A DNA stretch of 64,000 bases, from positions 927,729 to 991,728 of the forward strand of contig NZ_LGRA01000008.1 of the NCBI RefSeq assembly GCF_003116095.1. The letters are read 5' to 3'. Under the pieces are notes generated by a model, which ran no database searches, had not been told where the DNA came from, and saw only the letters and a list, made by a program, of their open reading frames with translations. Shown here in pieces: positions 46,101 to 55,056 of the stretch. Origin of the DNA: Azospirillum sp. TSO35-2 (GTDB lineage Bacteria > Pseudomonadota > Alphaproteobacteria > Azospirillales > Azospirillaceae). How positions within the stretch are numbered: the stretch's first letter is position 1; each line of letters begins with the position of its first letter. A program made the translations under genes and the position numbers.

Positions 46101-48962
46101 TCAGCGCTCCTGTTTCGGCAGGAAGGCGACGCCCAGCGCCAGCAGCACCGGCACGAAGGCGGCGATCGCCAGGATGAAGGGCACCAGCTCGGTGAAGCCC
46201 AGCCCCTTGGTGAAGGCGCCGACCGAGAGCTTGAGGAAATGGGTGGTCGGGAACAACGTGCCGATCAGCCACGCCCCGCCCTCCAGCGTCGACACCGGCT
46301 GGAGCATGCCGGAGAACTGCGTCGCCGGCATCATGGTCAGGATGGCGGTGCCGAACACCGCGGCGGTCTGGGTCGCGGTGAAGACCGAGATCAGCAGCCC
46401 CAGCGCCGTGGTGGCGCAGACATAGACCAGCCCGCCCAGCACCAGCCCGCCCAGGCTGCCCTTCACCGGCACGCCGAACAGCGTCACCGCCATCGCGATC
46501 ATCAGCAGCAGGTTGAAGGCGGCCAGCGCCACATAGGGGATCTGCTTGCCCAGCAGGAACTCCAGCCGCGTCACCGGCGTGACGTACAGGTTGGTGATGG
46601 AGCCCAGCTCCTTCTCGCGCACCACGCCCAGCGCGGCCAGGATCGCCGGGATGAAGACCAGCATCAGGCCGATGGTGCTCGGCACCATGGCGTCCAGGCT
46701 GCGGAAGGCCTGGTTGTAGCGGTAGCGCATCTCCAGTTGCGCCGCGGCGGCGGGCAGGGTGACGCCGGCCGCCAATGCGGCGTCCTGGATGAAGCGCTGG
46801 TGGATGCCGGACAGGTAGCCCTGGATCGTCTCGGCGCGGAACGGCATGGCGCCGTCGATGCGCATCGCCACCTCCGGCACCCGGCCGCGGCGCAGGTCGC
46901 GGCCGAAACCCTCGGGGATCTCGATGGTCAGCGACGCCTTGCCCTGTTGCAGGCGCAGCGCCAGATCGTGGGCGTCGCCGGCCGGCGGGGTGGCGACGAA
47001 GCTGCGCGAGCCGTCGAACTGCTCGACATAGGCGCGGCTTTCCGGCGAGCGGTCATGGTCGAGCACCGCGAAGGCCAGGTTCTCGACGTCCATGGTGATG
47101 CCGAAGCCGAAGACCAGCATCAGCAGCACGGTGCCGAGCAGCGCCACCGTCAGCCGCACCGGGTCGCGCCGCAGTTCCAGCGTCTCGCGCCACGCGTAGG
47201 CGAGCAGCCGGCGGCTGGAGACGCCGCGGTGCGGGGAAGCCTTGCCGGCAGGAACCGCGTCGTTCCCAAAACGGCCGTCATTCCCGCGAAGGCGGGAATC
47301 CAACGGGGTCGGCGGCGCCTGTGCGGAGTTTTCCGGACCCCCGCCTTCGCGGAGATGACGGTCGCCCTCGGAAAGGACCATGACCGGCTCAGGCCGGGGC
47401 TCGGCGCTCTCCGCCCCCTCCGCCTGCCGCATGAAGCCGATGAAGGCGTCGTCCAGCGTGTCGGCGTTCTGCTGGCGGCGCAGCGCGTCGGGCGGGCCGG
47501 CGGCGATGACGCGGCCGGCGCTCATGAAGGCGACGCGGTCGCAGCGCGCCGCCTCGTTCATGAAGTGGGTGGAGATGAAGATCGTCACCCCCTGGTCGCG
47601 CGACAGGGCGATCAGGTCGCGCCAGAACTGGTCGCGCGCCACCGGGTCGACGCCCGAGGTCGGTTCGTCGAGGATCAGCAGCTCCGGCTCGTGCAGGATG
47701 GCGACCGCCAGCGACAGCCGCTGCCGCACGCCGAGCGGCAGCCGGTCGGCCACCGCGTCGATGTAGGTGTCGAGTCCGAACCGCTCGACCAGCCACGCCA
47801 GCCGCGGCCCGGGCGTCTTCAGGTCGAACAGCCGGGCGTGCAGCGCGAGGTTCTGGCGCACCGTCAGCTCGCCGTAGAGCGAGAAGGCCTGCGCCATGTA
47901 GCCGACGCGGCGGCGGCTTTCCAGGTCGTTGGCGTCGACCGGGGCGCCGAACAGCCGCGCCTCGCCGGCGCTGGCCGGCAGCAGGCCGGTCAGCATCTTC
48001 ATCGTGGTGGTCTTGCCGCAGCCGTTGGACCCCAGGAAGCCGAAGATCTCGCCGCGCCCGATGCGGAAGCTGATGTCGGACACCGCGGTGAAGTCGCCGA
48101 AATGGCGGGTCAGGCCGCGCGCCTCGATGGCGGGGGCGGCGCCCTCGGGCTCCGGCGGGCGGGGCGGCACGACCAGCCTTTCGTGGCCGCGCCGGGCGTC
48201 GTCCGGCAGCAGGGCGATGAAGGCCTCCTCCAGATCCGCCACGCCGTGCCGCGCCTTCAGCGCCGCCGGGCTGTCGTGGGCGAGCAGCCGGCCGGCGTTC
48301 ATCATCACCACCTGGTCGAACCGCTCCGCCTCGTCCATGTAGGAGGTGGCGACCAGCACCGTCATGCCGGGCCGGCCGGCGCGGATGCGGGCGATCAGCT
48401 CCCAGAACTGCCGGCGGGACAGCGGGTCGACGCCGGTCGTCGGCTCGTCGAGGATCAGCAGGTCGGGGTCGTGCAGCAGGGCGCAGCACAGCCCCAGCTT
48501 CTGCTTCATGCCGCCTGACAGCTTGCCGGCCGGCCGGTCGGGAAAGGGGGCCAGCCCGGTGGCGTCCAGCAGGTCGTCGATGCGGCGCCGGCGTTCCGCG
48601 GCGTCCAGCCCGAACAGCCGGCCGAAGAACTGCAGATTCTCCGCGACGCTGAGGTCGGCGTAGAGGTTGCGGCCCAGCCCCTGCGGCATGTAGGCGATCC
48701 GCGGCTGCAGCGCCGCCCGCCCGCGCCGGTCGCGCACATCGGTGCCGAGCACGCGGACGCTGCCGTCCTGCATCCGCTTCGCCGTGGCGATCAGGCCGAG
48801 CAGGGTGGACTTGCCGACGCCGTCCGGCCCGATGACGGCGACGCTGGCCCCGGCCGGGATGTCGAGCGCGACGTCGTCCAGCGCCAGCGTCCCGCCATAG
48901 CGATGCCGGACGCCGGACAGCGCGACGGCCGGGACGGCATCGCTGCCGGTGGCGGGTGTCAC
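46101..48962 (-). CDS. rbbA: Double ABC ATPase fused to ABC-2 permease (RbbA-like), with a translated REP insertion
   Basis: A 953-aa fusion (E. coli RbbA is 911). ATPase 1 has GPDGVGKST (45-53) and LSGGMKQKLGL. ATPase 2 has GSNGCGKTT (about 310-318) and LPLGVRQRLSLAVAIL. The ABC-2 permease spans about 600-953 (REKELGSITNLYVTPVTRLEFL). RbbA is known as a ribosome-associated ATPase and is also classed as a transporter. Residues about 535-565 are encoded by a REP doublet (47276-47360), giving the peptide DSRLRGNDG; this explains most of the extra length. The GTG start overlaps the upstream stop (GTGA); an ATG at 49016 would overlap more. Confidence 0.87.
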   Translation of the reverse strand: MTPATGSDAVPAVALSGVRHRYGGTLALDDVALDIPAGASVAVIGPDGVGKSTLLGLIATAKRMQDGSVRVLGTDVRDRRGRAALQPRIAYMPQGLGRNLYADLSVAENLQFFGRLFGLDAAERRRRIDDLLDATGLAPFPDRPAGKLSGGMKQKLGLCCALLHDPDLLILDEPTTGVDPLSRRQFWELIARIRAGRPGMTVLVATSYMDEAERFDQVVMMNAGRLLAHDSPAALKARHGVADLEEAFIALLPDDARRGHERLVVPPRPPEPEGAAPAIEARGLTRHFGDFTAVSDISFRIGRGEIFGFLGSNGCGKTTTMKMLTGLLPASAGEARLFGAPVDANDLESRRRVGYMAQAFSLYGELTVRQNLALHARLFDLKTPGPRLAWLVERFGLDTYIDAVADRLPLGVRQRLSLAVAILHEPELLILDEPTSGVDPVARDQFWRDLIALSRDQGVTIFISTHFMNEAARCDRVAFMSAGRVIAAGPPDALRRQQNADTLDDAFIGFMRQAEGAESAEPRPEPVMVLSEGDRHLREGGGPENSAQAPPTPLDSRLRGNDGRFGNDAVPAGKASPHRGVSSRRLLAYAWRETLELRRDPVRLTVALLGTVLLMLVFGFGITMDVENLAFAVLDHDRSPESRAYVEQFDGSRSFVATPPAGDAHDLALRLQQGKASLTIEIPEGFGRDLRRGRVPEVAMRIDGAMPFRAETIQGYLSGIHQRFIQDAALAAGVTLPAAAAQLEMRYRYNQAFRSLDAMVPSTIGLMLVFIPAILAALGVVREKELGSITNLYVTPVTRLEFLLGKQIPYVALAAFNLLLMIAMAVTLFGVPVKGSLGGLVLGGLVYVCATTALGLLISVFTATQTAAVFGTAILTMMPATQFSGMLQPVSTLEGGAWLIGTLFPTTHFLKLSVGAFTKGLGFTELVPFILAIAAFVPVLLALGVAFLPKQER
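47276..47360. repeat. REP doublet inside the RbbA-like gene
   Basis: The 21-bp arms at 47276-47296 and 47340-47360 are inverted with one mismatch, and both contain CCCGCGAAGGCGGG-type cores. The reading frame continues through it. It is of the same family as 24973-25048. Confidence 0.85.
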
Positions 48963-49963
48963 GATCCGGCTCCCGCCTCCGGCCGCGTCAACCGCGACTC
49001 CAGCCAGTCCGGCCACGCCGCCTTGTCGTCCAGTTTCACATAGGTCATGCCGGTCAGCCCGGTCTTCACCCGCTCGACGTAGCGGGTGACCAGCGCTTCG
49101 GGGACGCGGGCCTTGACGCGGAACATCATGCGGTCGCGTTCGGACTTGGTTTCCACCTGCTTGGGCGTGAACTGGGCGCGCGGCGCCACGAAGGTCACCG
49201 CCGCCGGGATCGCGGTGTCGGGCAGGGCGTCCAGCAGGATGCGCGCCTCGGCGCCCAGCGCCAGGGTGCCCGCCGTGTCGGTCGGCAGGAAGAAGGTCAT
49301 GTAGACGTTCGACAGGTCGAGCAGCGTCGCCGCCTTGCCGCCGGCGGCCAGCACCTCGCCCGGTTCGGCCAGCCGGTACAGCACGCGGGCCCGGCGCGGC
49401 GCCTTCAGCACGCCGTCGCCGACTAGGTCGCGCAGCCGGTCGGTGTCGCCGGCCGCCGCGGCGATCGCCTCGTCGGCGCTTTCCAGGTGGCTCTTCGCCG
49501 CCTCCAGCGCGGCGTCGGCGGTGCGGCGGCTGTTGCGCGCCTGGTCGACGCGCTGTTCGCTGACATGGCCCTTGCCGAACAGGACCAGCGCCCGTTCCAT
49601 TTCCTTGGCGGCGAAGTCGGCCTCGCTGGCGCGCTGGGCGACCAGCGACGCCGCTTCCTCCCGCGCGCGGCGGGACTGGCGCAGCAGCGCCTCGGACGAG
49701 CGGAGCTGCGCCTCCAGGTCGCGGGTGTCGAGCGTGGCGATGACGGCGCCGGCCTCCACCAGATCGCCTTCCTCGACCGGGATGGTCAGGATGCGGGCGG
49801 CGTATTTGGTGGCGATGTCGATCTCGTTCGCCTCGATCCGGCCGTTGCCGGAGGCGAACCCGGCGGGCAGGCGGTTCCCCTGCATCGCCCGCCAGCCATA
49901 GGCGGCCCCGGCGGCGAGCAGCGCCAGCAGGGCCACGGCGAAGAGGAGGCGTTTGATCGTCAT
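48959..49963 (-). CDS. yhiI: HlyD-family membrane-fusion protein (YhiI-like)
   Basis: A 334-aa periplasmic adaptor. An N-terminal anchor helix (MTIKRLLFAVALLALLAAGA) is followed by the lipoyl half-motif YAARILTIPVEEGDLVEAGAVIATLD, a long alpha-helical hairpin (about 75-175) and the second lipoyl half GVLKAPRRARVLYRLAEPGEVLAAGG. It would link the RbbA/YhhJ inner-membrane complex to the periplasm or outer membrane. AAAGGA precedes the ATG. It starts 13 bp after the beta-CASP gene. Confidence 0.88.
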   Translation of the reverse strand: MTIKRLLFAVALLALLAAGAAYGWRAMQGNRLPAGFASGNGRIEANEIDIATKYAARILTIPVEEGDLVEAGAVIATLDTRDLEAQLRSSEALLRQSRRAREEAASLVAQRASEADFAAKEMERALVLFGKGHVSEQRVDQARNSRRTADAALEAAKSHLESADEAIAAAAGDTDRLRDLVGDGVLKAPRRARVLYRLAEPGEVLAAGGKAATLLDLSNVYMTFFLPTDTAGTLALGAEARILLDALPDTAIPAAVTFVAPRAQFTPKQVETKSERDRMMFRVKARVPEALVTRYVERVKTGLTGMTYVKLDDKAAWPDWLESRLTRPEAGAGS

Positions 49964-49976
49964 GGCTGCGGTCCTT

Positions 49977-51632
49977 TCACCGCTTATCGTTGGAGGCATC
50001 GCCGCCGGGCGCCGTGTCCGCCGACGCCGTGTCGGCAGGCGCCCCAACGGCGGACGCGGTATTGGCCAGCGCCGCCATCACCCCGGCCAGGACGCGTTCG
50101 CGCGCCGGGTCGTCGGGGGCGGTGTCCAGCGTGCGGCGCAACGTCAGCAGCGCCTGGGCGTAGCGGTTGTGCCAGTCGCTGCCGGCGAGAGCCGCCGGGG
50201 CGAGGCGGGCGTGGCGTTCGGCCGGCGCCAGCGGACGCGACGCGGCGAGGTCGACGCGGTCGTCCAGGGCGGGCAGGGCGATGCGGTCCGCCGGCCAGCC
50301 GTCGGCGAGCAGCGCCTGCCGGATGGAGGCGCGGGCCTCCTCCTCGCCATGGACCAGGAACAGGCCGTGGTTGACCCCCTTGCGCGCCGCCACCCAGGCC
50401 AGCAGGGCCGAACGGTCGGCGTGGCCGGAATAGACGTCGAGCGAGCGGATCCGGGCCTTCACCTCGATCTCCTCGCCATGGATGCGGACGCGCGGCGTCC
50501 CCTGCTGCAGCAGCCGTCCGAGCGTGCCCGGCGCCTGGTAGCCGACCAGCAGCACGGTGTCCTGCGCCCGCCACAGCCGGTTCTTCAGGTGGTGGCGGAT
50601 GCGGCCGGCGTCGCACATGCCGCTGGCCGCCATGATGATGGCGCCACCGGTCAGGCTGTTCAGCCGCTGGCTCTCCGCCACGCTGCGGACATGGTGGAGG
50701 TTGGCGCGGACGAAGGGGTCGCCGTCGGTTTCCAGATCGTCGAGATGGCGGCGGAACACCCCGGTCACCGCATCGGCCAGCGGGGAATCGAGGAAGACGT
50801 CCACCGTCGGCACCTGCCCGGTGTCGAACAGCCGGTCGAGGTCGTAGAGCAGCTCCTGCGTGCGCTCCACCGCGAAGACCGGGATGATCAGCGCGCCGCC
50901 GGCCGCCAGCGCCGCCATGACCTCGGCGCGCAGCACCGCCTGCCGTCCCGCCTCGTCCAGGTCGGTGCGGTCGCGGTCGCCGTAGGTGGTTTCCAGCACC
51001 ATCCAGTCCGGCCGTTCCGGCGCGTTGGCGTCGGCGTGGAAGCTCTTGCCGCCGGGGCCGAGGTCGCCGGAGAACAGGATGCGGGTCGGCTCGCCGCGTC
51101 CGTCCATCGCCTCGACCTCGACGGAGGCGGAACCCAGGATGTGGCCGGCCTGCCAGAAGCGGGCGCGCAGGCCGGGAAGGATCTCGATCCAGCGGTCATA
51201 CTCGACCCGCCGCAGCCGCCGCAGGCAGCGGATGGCGTCGTCCTGGCCGTAGATCGCCTGCACGGCGGCGCGGCCGCGCTGGCGGTTGCGGCGGTTCAGC
51301 CGCTCGACCTCCGTCTCCTGGATGTAGCCGCTGTCGGGCAGCATGTATTCCAGCAGGTCGACCGTGCCGCCGGTGGCGTAGACCCGGCCGCGGAACCCCA
51401 GCCGCGTCAGCTTGGGCAGCAGGCCGGAATGGTCGATGTGGGCATGGGTCAGCAGCACCGCCTTGATCGCCGCGGGATCGAAGGGGAAGGGGCGGTAGTT
51501 CAGCTCCTTGATCGTCTTGGTGCCCTGGAACATCCCGCAATCGATCAGGACGTCGCCCTCGGGGGTGGAGAGACGAAAGCAGGAGCCGGTCACCGTTCCG
51601 GCGGCACCGTGGAAGGTCAGCGACAGGGACAT
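49977..51632 (-). CDS. Metallo-beta-lactamase/beta-CASP RNA-processing hydrolase
   Basis: A 551-aa member of the CPSF73/Ysh1-like bacterial MBL-fold ribonuclease group. The metal motif is LTHAHIDHSG (HxHxDH at 63-68), with further ligands in WQAGHILGSA and FSGDLG. The beta-CASP segment includes TYGDRD and IIPVFAVERTQELLYDL. The RNA-specificity (RMMBL) part includes VYSGHADRSALLAWV with its conserved His. It should cleave or trim RNA. The low-complexity C-terminus (about 525-551) is Ala/Asp/Thr-rich. AAGGAGC precedes the start. Confidence 0.88.
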   Translation of the reverse strand: MSLSLTFHGAAGTVTGSCFRLSTPEGDVLIDCGMFQGTKTIKELNYRPFPFDPAAIKAVLLTHAHIDHSGLLPKLTRLGFRGRVYATGGTVDLLEYMLPDSGYIQETEVERLNRRNRQRGRAAVQAIYGQDDAIRCLRRLRRVEYDRWIEILPGLRARFWQAGHILGSASVEVEAMDGRGEPTRILFSGDLGPGGKSFHADANAPERPDWMVLETTYGDRDRTDLDEAGRQAVLRAEVMAALAAGGALIIPVFAVERTQELLYDLDRLFDTGQVPTVDVFLDSPLADAVTGVFRRHLDDLETDGDPFVRANLHHVRSVAESQRLNSLTGGAIIMAASGMCDAGRIRHHLKNRLWRAQDTVLLVGYQAPGTLGRLLQQGTPRVRIHGEEIEVKARIRSLDVYSGHADRSALLAWVAARKGVNHGLFLVHGEEEARASIRQALLADGWPADRIALPALDDRVDLAASRPLAPAERHARLAPAALAGSDWHNRYAQALLTLRRTLDTAPDDPARERVLAGVMAALANTASAVGAPADTASADTAPGGDASNDKR

Positions 51633-51651
51633 GGCTCAGCTCCTTGTTTTT

Positions 51652-51799
51652 CCCTCTCCCGCCCCGAGAGAGGGAGGGGCCCCACGACGTGGGGAGGGTG
51701 AGGGGTGAGGCAAGATTCCGGAACCGCAGGGATCCTCGCACCCCCCTCACCCTTCCCGCCCATGGCGGGCCCCTTCCCTCTCCCGGGGCGGGAGAGGGC
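51652..51799. repeat. Long nested palindromic repeat
   Basis: CCCTCTCCCGCCCC near 51652-51665 is inverted as GGGGCGGGAGAGGG at 51785-51798. Inside are GGGTGAGGGGTG and CACCCCCCTCACCC, again inverted, and two small hairpins. The whole fills the gap between two same-strand genes and may be a MITE-like or mRNA-stabilising element. Confidence 0.7.
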
Positions 51800-51810
51800 G
51801 ATTTCGATCA

Positions 51811-53322
51811 TCACCTCACCACCACCCCGTTGTCCTCCGTGGCGTGGGCCTGGGCGAAGGTGAAGTCGGCGTTGGTGCCGGCGTGGATGCGGTAGAGCGG
51901 TTCGCCGCGCCGCACCGGGTCGCCGACCTTGCGCAGCAGGTCGATGCCCGCCCCCTTGTCGTTGGGCGCGCCGGCCAGCCGGGCGATGCGCGCCAGCCGG
52001 TAGCAGTCGAGCGCCGCGACCGTGCCGTCGGCCGGCGCCGGCACCTCCGCCACCAGCGTGCCGAGCGTCGCCACCGCGGGCGGCGGCCCCTGCATCGCGA
52101 TGATCCGTTCCATCGCGGCCAGCGCCGCGCCGGAGTCCAGCAGCTCGCGCGCCCGGCGATGGCCGGCGCCGCCGCGCACCAGGGGGTCGAATTCCAGGAT
52201 GCGGCCGGCCAGGAACAGCGCGCGTTCCTTCAGGTCGGCCGGGGCGGCGGGGTCGTTGCGCAGCACCGCCATGACGTCGCGCGCCTCCAGCACCGGGCCG
52301 ATGCCGCGCCCGACCGGCTGGGAGCCGTCGGTGATCGCCACCTCCAGCGCGAGGCCGAGCTGGTCGCCGACATGCTCGAACAGCTTGCGCAGCCGCACCG
52401 CCTCGCCGGCCGTGCGGATCTTGGCGCTGGGGCCGACCGGGATGTCGATCAGCAGATGGGTGGAACCGGCCGCGACCTTCTTCGACAGGATCGAGGCGAC
52501 CAGCTGTTCGCGGGTGTCGATCGCCAGCGGCCGCTCGACCGAGATCAGGATGTCGTCGGCCGGCGACAGCCGGACATGGCCGCCCCAGACCAGACAGCCC
52601 TTGGCCTCGCGCACCAGCGCCTGCATGCGCTCCACCGGCACGTCGACGTTGGCCAGCACCTCCATGGTGTCGGCGGTGCCGGCCGGCGAGGTGATGGCGC
52701 GCGACGAGGTCTTGGGGATCGGCAGGCCATGCGCGGCGACGATCGGCACGACGATCATCGAGGTGCGGTTGCCGGGGATGCCGCCGATGCAGTGCTTGTC
52801 GGCGATGGTGCCCAATGCGCCGCCGGGGCTGCCGCCAAGGCCGTCCCAGCGCAGCCGGGTGCCGACGGCGACCATGGCGCGGGTCAGGCCCAGCACCTCC
52901 GCCGTGGTCATGAAGCTGGCGCAGGCGATCAGGAAGGCGGCGATCTCGATCTTGGAATAGCGCTGGTCGGTGATGTCGCGGATGATCGCGGCCAGATCGG
53001 CCTCGCCCAGCGCGGCGCCGCCGACCTTGGCGCGCACCAGTTCGAAGCTTTCCGGCGGCGTCGGCGGCACCAGATGCACCGCGGTCCCCTCGGGCAGTCC
53101 CAGATGGCGGAAGGCCGGGCCGGACAGCCCGATCTCGTCGACGCCGAGGATGGCCGGGTCATCGACGATGTTCAGCACCGCCAGCAGCGAGCGGCCGTCG
53201 TTGCGCACCTCCACCCGGCCCAGCCCGAGGAAATCCTCGACATGGTAGCGGGTGCAGCGGCGGTTGAGGAAGGCGACGGTCTCCCGGACGGTGTCGATCG
53301 CCAGATGTCGCAGAGTCAGCAT
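51811..53322 (-). CDS. Thymidine/AMP phosphorylase family protein
   Basis: A 503-aa protein of the thymidine phosphorylase superfamily, longer than DeoA (about 440) because of an N-terminal domain of about 85 residues like that of AMP phosphorylases. The core motifs are DIAFLIA-type helices, [29 protein letters not shown], the phosphate-binding [21 protein letters not shown] and [15 protein letters not shown]. It should phosphorolyse a nucleoside or NMP to a sugar phosphate and base. Whether it uses thymidine or NMPs cannot be read from sequence; the N-terminal domain favours NMPs. Confidence 0.83.
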   Translation of the reverse strand: MLTLRHLAIDTVRETVAFLNRRCTRYHVEDFLGLGRVEVRNDGRSLLAVLNIVDDPAILGVDEIGLSGPAFRHLGLPEGTAVHLVPPTPPESFELVRAKVGGAALGEADLAAIIRDITDQRYSKIEIAAFLIACASFMTTAEVLGLTRAMVAVGTRLRWDGLGGSPGGALGTIADKHCIGGIPGNRTSMIVVPIVAAHGLPIPKTSSRAITSPAGTADTMEVLANVDVPVERMQALVREAKGCLVWGGHVRLSPADDILISVERPLAIDTREQLVASILSKKVAAGSTHLLIDIPVGPSAKIRTAGEAVRLRKLFEHVGDQLGLALEVAITDGSQPVGRGIGPVLEARDVMAVLRNDPAAPADLKERALFLAGRILEFDPLVRGGAGHRRARELLDSGAALAAMERIIAMQGPPPAVATLGTLVAEVPAPADGTVAALDCYRLARIARLAGAPNDKGAGIDLLRKVGDPVRRGEPLYRIHAGTNADFTFAQAHATEDNGVVVR

Positions 53323-53452
53323 GCCGCCAGTCTACGCCGGCAACCTTCCGCCAGCGACGCCGAGCCTGCGCGGCAGCCATGCCGAGGCTCAAGCGCCGCG
53401 GTTGATCCGGATCATTGGCGGGGCGGACGGAGCGTGCTTCCGCTGTACGCTC

Positions 53453-53491
53453 ATACCGGGTGCAGGATGTCTTGACTCCTGAGCCCGGTAT
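53453..53491. other. Widely spaced inverted repeat between phosphorylase and regulator genes
   Basis: ATACCGGG (53453-53460) and CCCGGTAT (53484-53491) are perfect 8-bp arms separated by 23 bp. They lie in the 254-bp gap upstream of the phosphorylase gene, which otherwise shows no coding. Possibly part of the promoter; no regulator is suggested. Confidence 0.35.
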
Positions 53492-53550
53492 CCGGCCGCG
53501 ACGGCGGCTGCGGCCCGACAGGACCGAAGCCTGCGTGGCGCATGAACGCA

Positions 53551-53573
53551 GCGGTCAGGGGTTTCCTGACCGC
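53551..53573 (-). terminator. Hairpin after the LacI-type regulator gene
   Basis: GCGGTCAGG and CCTGACCGC form a perfect 9-bp stem with a 5-nt loop four bases after the stop codon. No T-run follows. Confidence 0.5.
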
Positions 53574-53576
53574 GCA

Positions 53577-54659
53577 TCACGTGCTTTCCCGCGCGATGAA
53601 GGTCAGGCCGAGGTCGAGGCGCCGCTGCGCCGGCTCGCGCCCCTCCATCAGGTCGAGCAGCATGGCGGCGGCGTGGCGGCCGATGCCGTAGCGCGGGGTC
53701 GCCACCGTGGTCAGCGTCGGCGTCGTCCAGGCCGAGGCGGGCAGGTCGTTGAAGCCGCCGATGGCGAGCTGGTCGGGCACGCGGATGCCGCGGCGCTGGC
53801 ACTGGAACAGCGCGCCCTGCGCCAGATCGTCGTTGCAGAAGAACACGGCGTCGCAGTCGGTGTTCTCCGCCATCATCCGGTCGATCATCGCCGCGCCCAG
53901 ATGGATGGAGGACGGGTCGGGCAGCCGCCACACCCGCTTTTCGTCGTAGAGTCCGGCCTCGGTCAGCGCGTTGCGGTAGCCGTCGAACCGCGCCATCGTC
54001 CGCGGGTCGAGCTGCACCGCGACGAAGCCGATGCGGCGGTAGCCGCGTTCCAGCAGATGGGTGGTCATCAGCCGCCCGCCCTCTTCCTGCGAGCAGCCGA
54101 CGCTGAGGCTGTCGGGGTCGTCCAGCAGCTCCATCATGTGGACGGTCGGGCTGCGCAGGGCGGACAGGTAGGTCTGCGTCACCGCGGTGTGGTCGGTGCC
54201 GGTCAGCAGGATGCCGTCGGGCTGGAACTGCAGGTAGGTGCGGATCAGCCGCTCCTCCTCCAGCGGGGAATAGTGCGAGACGCCGATCAGCACCTGATAG
54301 CCGCGCGGCAGAAGCTGGTCGTGGATGCCGGCCATCGTCTCGACGAAGACCATGTTGGTCATCGACGGGATCAGCACCGCCACCGTCATCGACCGGGCCG
54401 AGGCGAGCGCGCTGGCCGCCTGGTTCGGCACGTAGCCCATCGACTGCGCGGTGTCGAGGATGCGCTGGCGCAGCTCGGGCGCCACCAGCTCCGGCCGCTT
54501 GAAGGCGCGCGATACGGTGATGGCGCTGATGCCCACCCGTTCGGCGACATCGGCCATGGTGGCGCGCCCGGTGCGCGAGGAGCGCGGCTTGCGCGTCTTG
54601 GCCGTCAGGGATGAGGCCCGGTCACCATCGCGCGTCGTCACTGGGTCCTGTCCTTCCAT
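53577..54659 (-). CDS. gntR: LacI-family regulator, gluconate-type (GntR-like)
   Basis: A 360-aa LacI-type repressor. The DNA-binding domain, after a basic 33-residue leader, reads ATMADVAERVGISAITVSRAFKRPELVAPELRQRIL. The hinge/core boundary is GYVPNQAASALASARS, and the effector domain contains FFCNDDLAQGALFQCQRRGI. It resembles E. coli GntR/IdnR. It diverges from gntK and a TRAP transporter, and two perfect-type LacI operators lie between. Gluconate or its 6-phosphate is the likely inducer (inference). Confidence 0.88.
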   Translation of the reverse strand: MEGQDPVTTRDGDRASSLTAKTRKPRSSRTGRATMADVAERVGISAITVSRAFKRPELVAPELRQRILDTAQSMGYVPNQAASALASARSMTVAVLIPSMTNMVFVETMAGIHDQLLPRGYQVLIGVSHYSPLEEERLIRTYLQFQPDGILLTGTDHTAVTQTYLSALRSPTVHMMELLDDPDSLSVGCSQEEGGRLMTTHLLERGYRRIGFVAVQLDPRTMARFDGYRNALTEAGLYDEKRVWRLPDPSSIHLGAAMIDRMMAENTDCDAVFFCNDDLAQGALFQCQRRGIRVPDQLAIGGFNDLPASAWTTPTLTTVATPRYGIGRHAAAMLLDLMEGREPAQRRLDLGLTFIAREST

Positions 54660-54857
54660 GCCGGCCGGGGCGGGGTGAGGTCCCGCGCCGGTGGGGTTGA
54701 TTAACCTTGCGCACCGGAGGTTGCAAGAGGCCGTGCGCGCTGTCGCCGCGTTTGGCCTTCAGACGTTCCGCAGTGCAGCAATTGGATCTTCCAGCCGATC
54801 CTTCGCTCATCGCATTGTTCGTCCGCGACTCAAACAAAACTCTTTACGCGCGTCAAG

Positions 54858-54956
54858 GTTAGCGCTAACAGTATCGCCATCTCGCCTCGGCGTCATCCCC
54901 GCTTTCCGGTCCCTGGACCGCAGCAGCCCGAATGACCCAGTGATGATAGCGCTAAC
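54858..54956. promoter_or_regulatory. Twin LacI-type operators between gntR and gntK
   Basis: GTTAGCGCTAAC (54858-54869) is a perfect 12-bp palindrome, and GATAGCGCTAAC (54945-54956) differs at one base. Centres are 87 bp apart, about eight helical turns, which allows looping. The 397-bp gap has no other supported feature. Confidence 0.75.
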
Positions 54957-55056
54957 ACGGAATTTTTACCACCCTCTGGTCTTCTAAGGTGCGGCGATCG
55001 TCGCGCGACGCCGTCGCGGCGGCCGCCGTGAACCGGGAATCGGGAAGCACACGGTC

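Noticed and set aside
44931..48518. 1195-codon open frame antisense to the RbbA and YhhJ-like genes
   Set aside because: Low-complexity Arg/Gln/His product; the opposite strand encodes clear ABC domains.
54691..54987. 98-codon open frame between gntR and gntK
   Set aside because: It covers both LacI-type operators, has no ribosome-binding site and shows no domain; the region is regulatory.
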